Origin: Parachryseolinea silvisoli
Lineage (GTDB): Bacteria; Bacteroidota; Bacteroidia; Cytophagales; Cyclobacteriaceae
Reading direction: 5' to 3'
Assembly: GCF_021190955.1 (NCBI RefSeq)
Contig: NZ_JAIOAO010000002.1
Coordinates: 1,550,001-1,614,000, forward strand
DNA length: 64,000 nt
Under the pieces are notes generated by a model, which worked only from the letters and a program-made list of their open reading frames with translations, made no database searches and had not been told where the DNA came from. The translations under genes were made by a program, and so were the position numbers. Positions 53,004-63,247 of the stretch are shown here, piece by piece; the first letter of the stretch is position 1; each line of letters starts with the position of its first letter.

Positions 53004-54308
53004 ATGCGACAAAAGCTGCTAAGTGAAGGAGCAAAAGAGCTCAGCTACGAAATCCGGGAGATCGTAAAGAAGGCAGACCAGCTGCAAAAGCTCGGTGTGA
53101 CCATCTCATGGGAAAACATTGGTGACCCCATTCAAAAGAATCACAAGCTGCCGCAGTGGATCAAGGACGTCATCGCCGACCTCATGAAGCAAGACGACAC
53201 CTATAGCTACTGTCCTTCCAAAGGCATGCTGGCCACGCGCGAATTCCTCGCCCGCCAGACAAACGCCATGGGCGGCGTACAGATTACAGCCGATGACATC
53301 TGTTTCTTCAACGGCCTGGGCGACGCCATCTCCAAAGCATACCAATTCATCTCGCGCACGTCGCGCGTAATCGGTCCTTCGCCGGCATACTCCACACACT
53401 CCAGCGCTGAAGCAGCACACGCTGCCCATGAGCCGCTGACGTATAAGCTCGATCCGGATAACAAATGGTACCCCGACCTGGACGATCTATACAACAAGAT
53501 CAAATACAATCCCAACGTCGTCGGCATCCTGATCATCAACCCCGACAACCCGACGGGCATGGTCTACCCGCTGGAAACCTTGCAGCGCATCGTGGCCATC
53601 GCGAAAGAGTTCAACCTCTTCCTGCTGGCCGACGAGATCTATATCAACATCACCTACAACGGCGCGCGCGCATATTCGCTCGCGGAGATCATCGGCGACG
53701 TGCCGGGCATCTCCATGAAAGGCATTTCGAAAGAGATGCCATGGCCCGGCTCACGCTGTGGCTGGATGGAATACTACAACCGCGACAAGGACCAGGACTT
53801 CAACCGCTTCTGCCAGGCCCTGGACAACGCCAAGATGATCGAGGTGTGCTCCACGAAGCTGCCACAGCTGGCAATTCCGAAGATTCTCGGCGACCCACGC
53901 TTTAAAGGCTACCGCGAGGCAACGAACACCAACATCGGGCGCCGCAGTAAGATCATATCCGACATTCTCGGCACCGTGCCGGAGCTAACCTTCAACGAAA
54001 CGTTCGGAGCTTTCTATAACACGATCATCTTCCGCGAAGGCGTGCTGAAGCCGCATCAAAAGATGCGCATTGATAATGCCGAAGTACGGACATTGGTCGA
54101 GGCCTGGGTAAACCAGGATGATATCCAGCAGGACAAGCGCTTTGTTTATTATCTGCTGGGATCGAAAGGCGTTTGCGTCGTGCCGATCTCATCGTTCTGC
54201 TCTGAGCTGCAAGGCTTTCGGGTAACACTACTGGAGGAAGATGAAGATACCCTCGTCCGCACCTTCACAGCCATCCGCGACGGCCTGGTAGAATACCTGG
54301 CGTCCTGA
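53004..54308 (+). CDS. PLP-dependent class I/II aminotransferase
   Basis: The protein has 434 residues when started at 53004 (MRQKLLSEGAKELSYEIREI); the open frame before it overlaps the terminator and is judged non-coding. It shows the fold-type I aminotransferase pattern: GDPI, GLGDAISKAYQ, IINPDNPTGMVYP, LADEIYINITY and the PLP Lys243 in ISKEMPWPGSRCGW. The closest match in memory is the alanine/aspartate aminotransferase (AlaA-like) group, but the long N-terminus differs. It is a lone gene. Confidence 0.85.
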   Translation: MRQKLLSEGAKELSYEIREIVKKADQLQKLGVTISWENIGDPIQKNHKLPQWIKDVIADLMKQDDTYSYCPSKGMLATREFLARQTNAMGGVQITADDICFFNGLGDAISKAYQFISRTSRVIGPSPAYSTHSSAEAAHAAHEPLTYKLDPDNKWYPDLDDLYNKIKYNPNVVGILIINPDNPTGMVYPLETLQRIVAIAKEFNLFLLADEIYINITYNGARAYSLAEIIGDVPGISMKGISKEMPWPGSRCGWMEYYNRDKDQDFNRFCQALDNAKMIEVCSTKLPQLAIPKILGDPRFKGYREATNTNIGRRSKIISDILGTVPELTFNETFGAFYNTIIFREGVLKPHQKMRIDNAEVRTLVEAWVNQDDIQQDKRFVYYLLGSKGVCVVPISSFCSELQGFRVTLLEEDEDTLVRTFTAIRDGLVEYLAS

Positions 54309-54680
54309 GTGAATAGCTTTTTCTGAAAAAAACGCCAGATTGGCAGGCTCCCGGCGTAGGGTACTGCCGGCATACAGTAAGTATACTCTATGTATACTTT
54401 AAGTATACTTTATCCCTACTCTATCCACTCTGTTGTGGATGTCTATTTCTGGCATTTCTATAGCTTCATGGGTGCTCTTTGGCCACGGTACTCGTGTCAT
54501 TGTGTCGGAGTTATTCCGGGGACCTTTTGCTAACCGTGTCCGCGTACCACCATCCGATATCGGACACCCCGTAACAATACCGAACGTCCTTCACACCTAA
54601 AAAACGGCTCCAGCCGCTCAAAAAGCCGTTTCCCCCAACTGGTACGACCTTTGGTCCCTGTCTTTGCAAATCTCCGCCCC
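54309..54680. other. Intergenic stretch before the ABC permease
   Basis: The part 54309-54380 is plain. Three phased copies of GTATACT follow (separate entry), then about 270 bases with no gene that I can support; a short open frame on the minus strand there is a shadow. Confidence 0.5.
54381..54409. repeat. Three GTATACT repeats with an 11-base period
   Basis: GTATACT occurs at 54381, 54392 and 54403, so each copy is about one helical turn from the next. GTATAC is itself a palindrome. Such phasing is typical of cooperative regulator binding. The nearest downstream gene, the ABC permease, starts about 270 bases away. Confidence 0.6.
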
Positions 54681-57164
54681 ATGATAAAATACCACGTTCT
54701 CCTTTTTCTGCGCAACATGCGGCGCCAAAAGCTGTTCTCGGCCATCAATTTGCTGGGTTTAACGGCCGGTATCGTCAGCACCCTGCTGATTTACCTGTAC
54801 GTGCAGCACGAGCTAAGCTACGACCGCTTTCATGCAAATGCCGACCGCGTTTACCGCATCAACCAGACCTTTATCTGGGGTGAAAACGATGACCACCTGT
54901 TCTCTTCTACCGGCCCGGGCGTAGCCTATGCGTTGGATGCCGAGATTCCGGAGGTAGAACAAGTAACCCGCGTGCATCCTACGGGCAACTTCCTGGTGTC
55001 GTACACCGACACCAAGCATGAAGCACATGCCTTTGATGAAAGCAAGATTCTGGCGGTAGACTCTAACTTCCTTTCCGTTTTCACCTTTCCGCTGGTGAAA
55101 GGCAACGCCGCCACCGCCCTGACCCTGGCGCGGAGCGTTGTCCTGACGGAAGAAGCCGCCCGGCGCTACTTCGGGGACGAAGACCCCATGGGCAAACTGC
55201 TGGAAGTAAAAGATACCAGTCCGCAAGGCGATGGTGGCCTGCAGACATACCAGGTAACGGGTGTTGTAAAAGACGTACCCTCGAACTCGTATATCGACTT
55301 CGACATGCTGGTGTCCATGAACACCTTCGAAAGCATTACCAAGGCCAACTGGAACTGGATCTGGACAACCTTCGAGACATTTGTACTGCTCGACAAACAT
55401 GCTTCACCCGAAGCGCTCACGGCTAAGCTGCCGATCCTTCCACGCAAGTATGCCGAGACAACCCTGCGTCGCACCATGAACCAGTCCTTCGACGACTATA
55501 CAAAAAGCGGTCGTTCGTGGGAGCTGTTTGCGCAGCCGCTTACCAGCATTCGCCTCTACTCGGATAATATCTACAATCGCCTGAACACCGTCAGCAGCAT
55601 CGTGATCTTGTACGTGCTGTCGGGTGTCGAGATCTTTATCGTGTTGCTCTCGTGCATCAACTTCATGAACTTATCGACTGCGCAGTATACACGCCGTATC
55701 AAGGAGTCCAGCTTGCGCAAGATTCTGGGGTCGAACCGCCTGCAATTGGCCGTGCATTTCTTCGCGGAGGCATTGATGTTCTGTGTATTGGCGGCAGGGG
55801 TGGGCCTGGCGGTAGCGCAGCTGGTATTGCCGCTCTTCAACGTGCTGACCGGCAACGACCTTCGCCTCAACCTGTTCACAGACCCTCAAATTCTCATGAT
55901 ACTGGGGGCGCTGATCCTCATCATGAGTGCCTTGTCGGGTAGCTACCCTGCCATCTTCCTGAGCCGCTTCTCGCCTGTAGAAGCGATGAAGGGCACCCTG
56001 CGTACCGGCAAGCAAGGCAAAGTGCTGCGCAACGGTCTGGTGATGTTTCAGTTTGCCATCTCCATGGTGCTGATCGTCTGCACGGTAGTGGTATTCCAAC
56101 AACTGCACTTCCTGGCCAACAAAGACGTAGGCTTTAACCGTGAGAACCTGGTGGTGGTGAAGCGCGGTGAATGGATTAAAGACAGAAAAACATTCGCACA
56201 TGCGCTGAAGAATATTCCACACGTGGAGGAGGTAGCCTGGTCTACGTCTGTGCCCCCGCGTTTATACGATGGCGACCAGTTTCAGGCAGAGGGTCATACG
56301 GATAAAACGTCTTCGTTGAACTATGTAAAGGCAGATGAGCAATATGTCTCTGCGCTGAAGCTGCAGCTCGTAGTGGGCCGCAACTTCTCGAAAGATATAC
56401 CCGCCGACAAAGAGCGTGTCATTTTGAATGAGAACGCGGTGAAGGCCTTTGGCTGGAATGTAGACGAAAGTGTATTGGGTAAAAAGATATTCTACCCGGG
56501 AATAGAGAAGACATACGAAGTGGTGGGCGTGGTGAAAGATTTTCACTACTGGGCGCTGGCTGCACCGGTACAGCCGATGGGCATCTTCCACATGGAGGGA
56601 TCGGCTTATTCCGGTCAACAACAGTTTGCGGTCGTGCGGGTAGAGGCTGGACAAGCCGACGTATGGAGCGATGTAATAGCCTCGCTGGAGAAGGAATGGA
56701 GAGTATTTGCCGGCGACGCCCCGTTCCAATACGAGTTCGTGGATCAGGCTTTCGCCGAAGCGTTTAAGGGACAGGAGCAATTCGCCCGTGCACTGACAAT
56801 CTTCGCGGCGATGGCCATTCTCATCGCTTGCTTCGGCTTGTTGGGCATGATCATCTTTACCCTGGAGCAACGCACCAAGGAGATTGGCATTCGCAAAGTA
56901 GTAGGCGCTTCGGTATGGAATATCTGGGTGCTGGTGGTACGCGAGTATACCGTGCTGATCGTGGTATCGGTGCTAGTGGCTACACCGTTGTGCATTTACC
57001 TGCTTACAAAATGGCTTGAAACCTTCCAGTACAGAGTACCGCTGACGCCCTGGGCCTTTATCCTGGCGGCGGGCAGTATGCTGGCGACATCCATTCTCAT
57101 CACCGGCTATCATGTGTTAAAAGCCGCGCTGATGAATCCGGTGGCAGTGTTAAAAGATGAATGA
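54681..57164 (+). CDS. ABC transporter permease (MacB/FtsX family, Bacteroidota type)
   Basis: The protein has 827 residues when started at 54681 (MIKYHVLLFLRNMRRQKLFS). It shows the two-half layout of this family: a first helix (AINLLGLTAGIVSTLLIYLY), a MacB periplasmic core domain (about 45-270), three helices with an FtsX domain (about 290-420), then a second MacB/FtsX block (about 430-820) with the last helices at the end. No ATPase gene is beside it. In Bacteroidota such large permeases often pair with an ATPase encoded elsewhere and export peptides, lipoproteins or antibiotics. Confidence 0.88.
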   Translation: MIKYHVLLFLRNMRRQKLFSAINLLGLTAGIVSTLLIYLYVQHELSYDRFHANADRVYRINQTFIWGENDDHLFSSTGPGVAYALDAEIPEVEQVTRVHPTGNFLVSYTDTKHEAHAFDESKILAVDSNFLSVFTFPLVKGNAATALTLARSVVLTEEAARRYFGDEDPMGKLLEVKDTSPQGDGGLQTYQVTGVVKDVPSNSYIDFDMLVSMNTFESITKANWNWIWTTFETFVLLDKHASPEALTAKLPILPRKYAETTLRRTMNQSFDDYTKSGRSWELFAQPLTSIRLYSDNIYNRLNTVSSIVILYVLSGVEIFIVLLSCINFMNLSTAQYTRRIKESSLRKILGSNRLQLAVHFFAEALMFCVLAAGVGLAVAQLVLPLFNVLTGNDLRLNLFTDPQILMILGALILIMSALSGSYPAIFLSRFSPVEAMKGTLRTGKQGKVLRNGLVMFQFAISMVLIVCTVVVFQQLHFLANKDVGFNRENLVVVKRGEWIKDRKTFAHALKNIPHVEEVAWSTSVPPRLYDGDQFQAEGHTDKTSSLNYVKADEQYVSALKLQLVVGRNFSKDIPADKERVILNENAVKAFGWNVDESVLGKKIFYPGIEKTYEVVGVVKDFHYWALAAPVQPMGIFHMEGSAYSGQQQFAVVRVEAGQADVWSDVIASLEKEWRVFAGDAPFQYEFVDQAFAEAFKGQEQFARALTIFAAMAILIACFGLLGMIIFTLEQRTKEIGIRKVVGASVWNIWVLVVREYTVLIVVSVLVATPLCIYLLTKWLETFQYRVPLTPWAFILAAGSMLATSILITGYHVLKAALMNPVAVLKDE

Positions 57165-57220
57165 TCTTGACGTTGTTGTTATTGATAGTTTAGGTTAATG
57201 TTTAAATTAAAATGTGCAGA

Positions 57221-57249
57221 AAGCTGCCGGTTCGCCGGCAGCTTTTTTT
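57221..57249. terminator. Strong intrinsic terminator between convergent genes
   Basis: AAGCTGCCGG / CCGGCAGCTT with a TTCG tetraloop and a T run after it (57245-57249). It serves the plus-strand permease; the convergent barrel gene may also use it, since the minus strand likewise has A/T next to the stem. Confidence 0.9.
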
Positions 57250-57299
57250 ATGTCAGGTGCTATGCTGATTTGTACAATAGATGCCAGGATTATAGTATA

Positions 57300-57929
57300 C
57301 TACTCTAACGGCTCTTCCAGACGGTACCGGATGCCAACTCCGTTCGACCAGATGCGATTAAATAAGTTTCTGCTATTGTCATCGGATCTGTCGAGAGAAA
57401 AGTTATACTGACTTTGTGCGAAGAGACAGAATCCATGAATCGGGATGCTTATACCAACGAACGGGATCAGGGGCAGGCGGCTTTCAACGAAGCGATCGCT
57501 GTCTTTTACATTGCCCTTATAGCGGGTCTGGCGATACGAGGTAAAGTGGTAGCCCATTTCCATGCCCACATAAAGTTCGAGGTGTCGCCAGACAATGAAG
57601 TCCCGGCGCAGACTGAGAGTCAGCTGGAACACTTGATAGTCGCTATACGTATCATACCCGAAAATCTCATTCCGTGCGATAATAGTAGGAAACGTATCGG
57701 CTTTAGGAGTATACCGGCCATAACCAAAGTTACCGGTCAACGTAGAGCGTTTATTCCTTTCCCGGTCGTTTACGCCCAGGGAGAACAGGTAGGTGTGCCC
57801 GGGGCGGTAAATGTGCCTGAATTCATCCTGGTATTGGTCGACGAGTTTGGTGGCGCTGAATTCGAGCTGTGCGCATACGGGTAGGGTGGAGAAAAGGAGA
57901 ATGGCTGTGAGCAGGAAACGGTGGTTCAT
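57300..57929 (-). CDS. Outer membrane beta-barrel protein (porin-like)
   Basis: The protein has about 209 residues when started at 57929, which gives a clear signal peptide (MNHRFLLTAILLFSTLPVCA). The mature part has alternating strands and ends in aromatic-rich strands (ILFNRIWSNGVGIRYRL-like end), typical of a small OM barrel. I do not recognise a narrower family. It is convergent with the permease. Confidence 0.65.
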   Translation of the reverse strand: MNHRFLLTAILLFSTLPVCAQLEFSATKLVDQYQDEFRHIYRPGHTYLFSLGVNDRERNKRSTLTGNFGYGRYTPKADTFPTIIARNEIFGYDTYSDYQVFQLTLSLRRDFIVWRHLELYVGMEMGYHFTSYRQTRYKGNVKDSDRFVESRLPLIPFVGISIPIHGFCLFAQSQYNFSLDRSDDNSRNLFNRIWSNGVGIRYRLEEPLE

Positions 57930-58200
57930 GGGTAGGTGGAGGTGTAAAGAAAGTGAATAAAACGGAAACAGAAGAGCAGGAATTATGCCAGTACCCATAG
58001 CAATCTATATACTTTCCTTAACTTTTAAGGAAACAAAAACGGGTTTCCCGAAAACGCTTGCGAAATGGTGACAATCCGCGCAAACGAAAGCCAGTAACTG
58101 TCAACCTAACATTCGTTTTTGAGCTGGATTCGAAACATTTCCGGAAGTTTGCTTGAATAGTAGATGATAATTCGTGATAATTGTACTCGCACAGAATTTT
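57930..58200. other. Intergenic stretch before the ilv leader
   Basis: About 270 bases between a divergent barrel gene and the ilv leader peptide. The ilv promoter must lie here, but I find no convincing TAnnTTTG with a matching -33 box; GATAATTGTAC near 58175 is a poor candidate. Confidence 0.35.
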
Positions 58201-58323
58201 ATGATGAAAGATCTAAAAATAACCGAACGATCGTTAAGCCTTACAGGGCTGATCAACGGCACTGTGCTCGTCATCGTCGTCATTCTCCTCGTGGTCAAAC
58301 CCGCAGGGGCGATGGTGATTTAA
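58201..58323 (+). CDS. ilvL: ilv attenuation leader peptide (IlvL-like)
   Basis: A 40-codon frame from ATG 58201 (a second ATG at 58204) to TAA 58321-58323. Codons 22-32 read VLVIVVILLVV, that is eleven branched-chain residues in a row (6 Val, 3 Leu, 2 Ile; bases 58264-58296), followed by KPAGAMVI. The frame ends 21 bases before a perfect terminator hairpin and 88 bases before ilvE. This is the composition and layout of the leader peptides of ribosome-mediated attenuation (ilvL, leuL in enterobacteria). Its start context has no good Shine-Dalgarno, as usual for this phylum. The hydrophobic run also looks like a membrane helix, so a small membrane protein is the alternative; the control-codon and hairpin arrangement favours a leader. 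Confidence 0.82.
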   Translation: MMKDLKITERSLSLTGLINGTVLVIVVILLVVKPAGAMVI

Positions 58324-58353
58324 GATTTTAAACAAGATATCACGAACCGCCCC
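58306..58353 (+). promoter_or_regulatory. Antiterminator pairing of the ilv attenuator
   Basis: GGGGCG (58306-58311) pairs with CGCCCC (58348-58353), and GTGAT (58315-58319) with ATCAC (58339-58343), with a small internal loop between. This 11-bp structure uses the left arm of the terminator stem, so the two exclude each other. The left strand lies right after the Val/Leu/Ile codons: a ribosome stalled at 58264-58296 leaves it free, while a ribosome at the stop codon covers it. Confidence 0.65.
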
Positions 58354-58378
58354 GATCACTCGGGGCGGTTTTGTTTTA
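58345..58378 (+). terminator. ilv attenuator terminator
   Basis: AACCGCCCCGA (58345-58355) and its perfect complement (58360-58370) with a TCAC loop make an 11-bp, mostly GC stem, followed by TTGTTTTA. It lies between the leader peptide and ilvE, inside one transcription unit, which is what one expects of an attenuator. Confidence 0.88.
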
Positions 58379-58410
58379 TACAGGCAACTACAAACTAACA
58401 GTTGTAAATT

Positions 58411-59298
58411 ATGTACTACACGAAAGACACGATCCTTTTCCTGAATGGGAAATTTATCAAGGCGGTCGATGCCCACATAGATCTGTACAGTCAGACACTG
58501 CACTATGGCTTCGGAGCGTTCGAGGGAATTCGTGCCTATCAGACCATGAACGGCACGAAGGTCTTCAAGGCCGTCGAGCACTTCGAGCGCCTCAAGAAAA
58601 GCTGCGCGCTGGTCGGCATTCCGTTTCAATACGAAACTGAAGAGCTGGTACAAATTGCCTATCAACTGTTAGAGAAAAACAACCTGTCCGACGCTTACAT
58701 CCGCCCATTGGTATACAGCGGCGCCAACATGCAGCTGACGCAAACAAACGAAGTATACCTGATGATGTGCGCGTGGGAGTGGGACAAATACCACGGCGAC
58801 AAACACCTTCGGATGTGCATCTCGTCGTATCAACGCCCCAATCCGGGTGCGTTGAAGGTGGAAGCCAAAGTAACCGGACATTATGTGAACTCGATCCTGG
58901 CGACCAGCGAAGCCAAAGTACGTGGCTACGACGAAGCCCTCATGCTCGACATGAACGGCAACATCGCCGAAGCTCCGGGCGCCAACTTCTTCCTGGAAAA
59001 AGACGGCGTGTTGTACACCCCGGCGCTGGGCCATATTCTGCCGGGCATCACACGGCAAACGGTGCAGAATATTTGCCGTGAGCTCGACATACCGGTGAAA
59101 GAAAAACAAATCCGTCCCGAAGAGCTGGAAGCAGCCGACGGCGCGTTTTTGTGTGGCACCGCGGCGGAAATAGTAGGTATAGAGTCCGTTGATGCAAAAC
59201 CTTTTAAAAAAGAATGGTTTGACAGCTTAGGGGCGACCGTACAGGAAGCTTACAAGTGTCAAGTATTGGAGAAATCATTTAGCTACGTCATCATCTAG
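58411..59298 (+). CDS. ilvE: Branched-chain amino acid aminotransferase
   Basis: A 295-residue fold-type IV PLP aminotransferase that makes the last step to Val, Leu and Ile. The N-terminus reads LHYGFGAFEGIRAYQT, the PLP Lys is Lys153 in EAKVTGHYVNSILA, and later EAPGANFFL, PGITRQTVQNIC and LEAADGAFLCGTAAEIV place it firmly in the IlvE group. It is the first structural gene of the ilv operon and follows the attenuator by about 40 bases. Confidence 0.95.
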   Translation: MYYTKDTILFLNGKFIKAVDAHIDLYSQTLHYGFGAFEGIRAYQTMNGTKVFKAVEHFERLKKSCALVGIPFQYETEELVQIAYQLLEKNNLSDAYIRPLVYSGANMQLTQTNEVYLMMCAWEWDKYHGDKHLRMCISSYQRPNPGALKVEAKVTGHYVNSILATSEAKVRGYDEALMLDMNGNIAEAPGANFFLEKDGVLYTPALGHILPGITRQTVQNICRELDIPVKEKQIRPEELEAADGAFLCGTAAEIVGIESVDAKPFKKEWFDSLGATVQEAYKCQVLEKSFSYVII

Positions 59299-59312
59299 AC
59301 AACCAGATGGTC

Positions 59313-59357
59313 CGTGGAGGCGGAGTATTCTTGCTCGGAATACTCCCGCCGTCCACG
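59313..59357. repeat. Hairpin between ilvE and ilvD
   Basis: CGTGGAGGCGGAGTATTC (59313-59330) and GAATACTCCCGCCGTCCACG (59338-59357) form an imperfect stem of about 18 pairs with a 7-base loop and no T run. It is not a standard terminator; it may be an RNA processing or stability element between ilvE and ilvD. Confidence 0.6.
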
Positions 59358-59439
59358 AGTGACCGGAAGGTTATAGGGGAAGAGTGATCAGCAGGGGAGA
59401 AGAATTTTTTAAACTAAGTATCATCATAGAGTCAACAAC

Positions 59440-61099
59440 GTGAGTACAGAATTGAATAAGTACAGCAAGACACTGACCCAGGACCCGACGTTACCTGCCG
59501 CACAGGCAATGCTTTACGGCATTGGCCTGACGGACGAAGACATGCAGAAAGCGCAGGTAGGCATCGTGAGCACCGGTTTCGACGGCAACACCTGCAACAT
59601 GCACCTCAACGGACTGGCGCAGGATGTTAAGAAGTCAGTGTGGGCGAGCGATCTGGTAGGATTAGTCTTTAATACCATTGGCGTAAGCGACGGCATCAGC
59701 AACGGTACTGCGGGCATGCGTTATTCGCTGGTAAGTCGTGATATCATTGCCGACTCGATCGAAGCGGTATGTGGCGCACAATATTACGACGGTCTCGTCG
59801 CCATCATGGGCTGCGATAAGAACATGCCCGGCGCGTTGATCGCCATGGGCCGGTTGAACCGCCCTGCGATCATGGTCTACGGCGGCACGATTGCCGGTGG
59901 CCACTATAAAGGTCAAGAACTGAACATCATCTCGTCGTTCGAAGCCCTCGGTAAAAAACTCGCCGGTAACCTCAGCGACGAAGACTACAAAGGTATCATC
60001 AAAAACTCTTGTCCCGGCGCCGGCGCCTGTGGTGGGATGTATACGGCCAATACCATGGCCTCGGCGATCGAAGCGATGGGCATGTCGTTGCCTAACTCGT
60101 CGTCGAACCCGGCGATAGATCAATCGAAGAAAGATGAATGCGCTGCTGCCGGGCAGGCGATTTACAATCTGCTGAAGCTTGACCTCAAGCCCCGCGACAT
60201 CATGACGCGTAAGGCCTTTGAAAACGCCATTACGGTGGTGATGGCCACCGGCGGCTCGACAAACGCCGTGCTCCACCTCATCGCCATGGCCAAAGCCGTA
60301 GACGTCGCGCTGACGCAAGATGATTTCCAGAAGATCTCCGACCGTATACCGCTGCTCGCCGATTTCAAGCCCAGCGGCACGCACCTCATGGGCGCATTGC
60401 ACAAGATCGGCGGTATGTCGTCGGTACTGAAATACCTGCTGGAAAAAGGGTTCCTCCACGGCGACTGTATAACCGTAACGGGTAAGACCCTCGCCGAAAA
60501 TGTAAAAGATGCCCCCAGCCTCGTCTTCGGCGAAAACAATGTTATCTACCCGGTAGAGACACCGCTCAAGCCCACTGCCCACTTGCAGATTCTCTATGGC
60601 AACCTGGCCGAGAAAGGTTCGGTAGCTAAAATTACCGGCAAAGAAGGCGAGCGTTTTAAGGGACCTGCCCGCGTCTTCAACGGCGAGTTCGAGCTGGTAG
60701 ACGGTATCCAGAATGGCCGTGTAAAGTCCGGCGATGTAGTGGTGATCCGCTACGTAGGACCAAAAGGCGCGCCAGGTATGCCGGAAATGCTCAAGCCTAC
60801 ATCCGCCATTATGGGTTCGGGCCTTGGTAAAAACGTAGCCATGATTACCGACGGACGGTTCTCCGGTGGATCCCACGGATTTGTGATCGGCCACATTGTG
60901 CCGGAAGCTTTCGCCGGTGGCCTCATCGCCCTGGTAGAAGACGACGACCTGATAGAGATCGATATTAAGGGTCATTCCATCAACCTGTTGGTGGATGATA
61001 AAACGATAGCCCTGCGCAGAGCAGCGTGGAAACAACCCGCGCTGAATGTTAAGAATGGAGTTTTATGGAAGTATGCTAAACAAGTAAAAACTGCTGCTG

Positions 61100-61125
<26 letters not shown>
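59440..61125 (+). CDS. ilvD: Dihydroxy-acid dehydratase
   Basis: The 561-residue protein starts at a GTG (59440) and is full length. It is an IlvD/Edd Fe-S dehydratase: the cluster Cys lie in [16 protein letters not shown] and [16 protein letters not shown], and the C-terminal swivelling domain has [20 protein letters not shown]. It turns dihydroxyacids into the 2-keto acids that IlvE aminates. The stop lies inside ilvB (26-base overlap), so the two are probably coupled in translation. Confidence 0.97.
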
Positions 61126-62866
<1,741 letters not shown>

Positions 62867-62896
62867 ACCCGACGGAGTTAGATCAAAGACTGAGAC

Positions 62897-63193
62897 ATGA
62901 AACAGGATTTCACATTAGAGATACATTCGGACAACAACTTTTCGGTCATTAACCGGATCGTCAACATTCTGAACCGGCGGCGCGTACGCATTAAACGGTT
63001 GCTGGCCCACGAAGCCGAAGATGATTTTCGTCGCGGTACGGCAGTATTGCTGCTCGTGGCAACGGAAGACATGATGGAAAAGGTAAAAAACCAGGTGGAA
63101 AAGCTTATCGAAGTAGAGCAGGCGCTGTATTATACCGGCAGCGCCTTGTACTGCGAGCTGAGCGCAAAACACAGCGTGATTGAAAACGCATAG
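62897..63193 (+). CDS. ilvN: Acetolactate synthase small (ACT) subunit, short form
   Basis: The 98-residue protein has one ACT domain: FTLEIHSDNNFSVINRIVNI, LNRRRVRIKRLLAHEAED, and a C-terminal LIEVEQALYY strand. Typical IlvN/IlvH subunits have about 160-170 residues with a second regulatory domain; here only the first ACT domain is present, as in E. coli IlvM or IlvN. So it may activate the large subunit, with weak or different feedback control by valine. Confidence 0.85.
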   Translation: MKQDFTLEIHSDNNFSVINRIVNILNRRRVRIKRLLAHEAEDDFRRGTAVLLLVATEDMMEKVKNQVEKLIEVEQALYYTGSALYCELSAKHSVIENA

Positions 63194-63247
63194 ACATTCT
63201 GAAGCACCTACTAAACAGTAAAACATAAACAATTAAACACATAGAAA

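Noticed and set aside
57414-57884. 156-codon plus-strand frame over the barrel gene
   Set aside because: The opposite strand has a clear signal peptide and barrel pattern; this frame has neither.
59662-61035. 457-codon open frame antisense to ilvD
   Set aside because: It arises from codon bias of the conserved ilvD gene; composition and lack of any motif mark it as a shadow.
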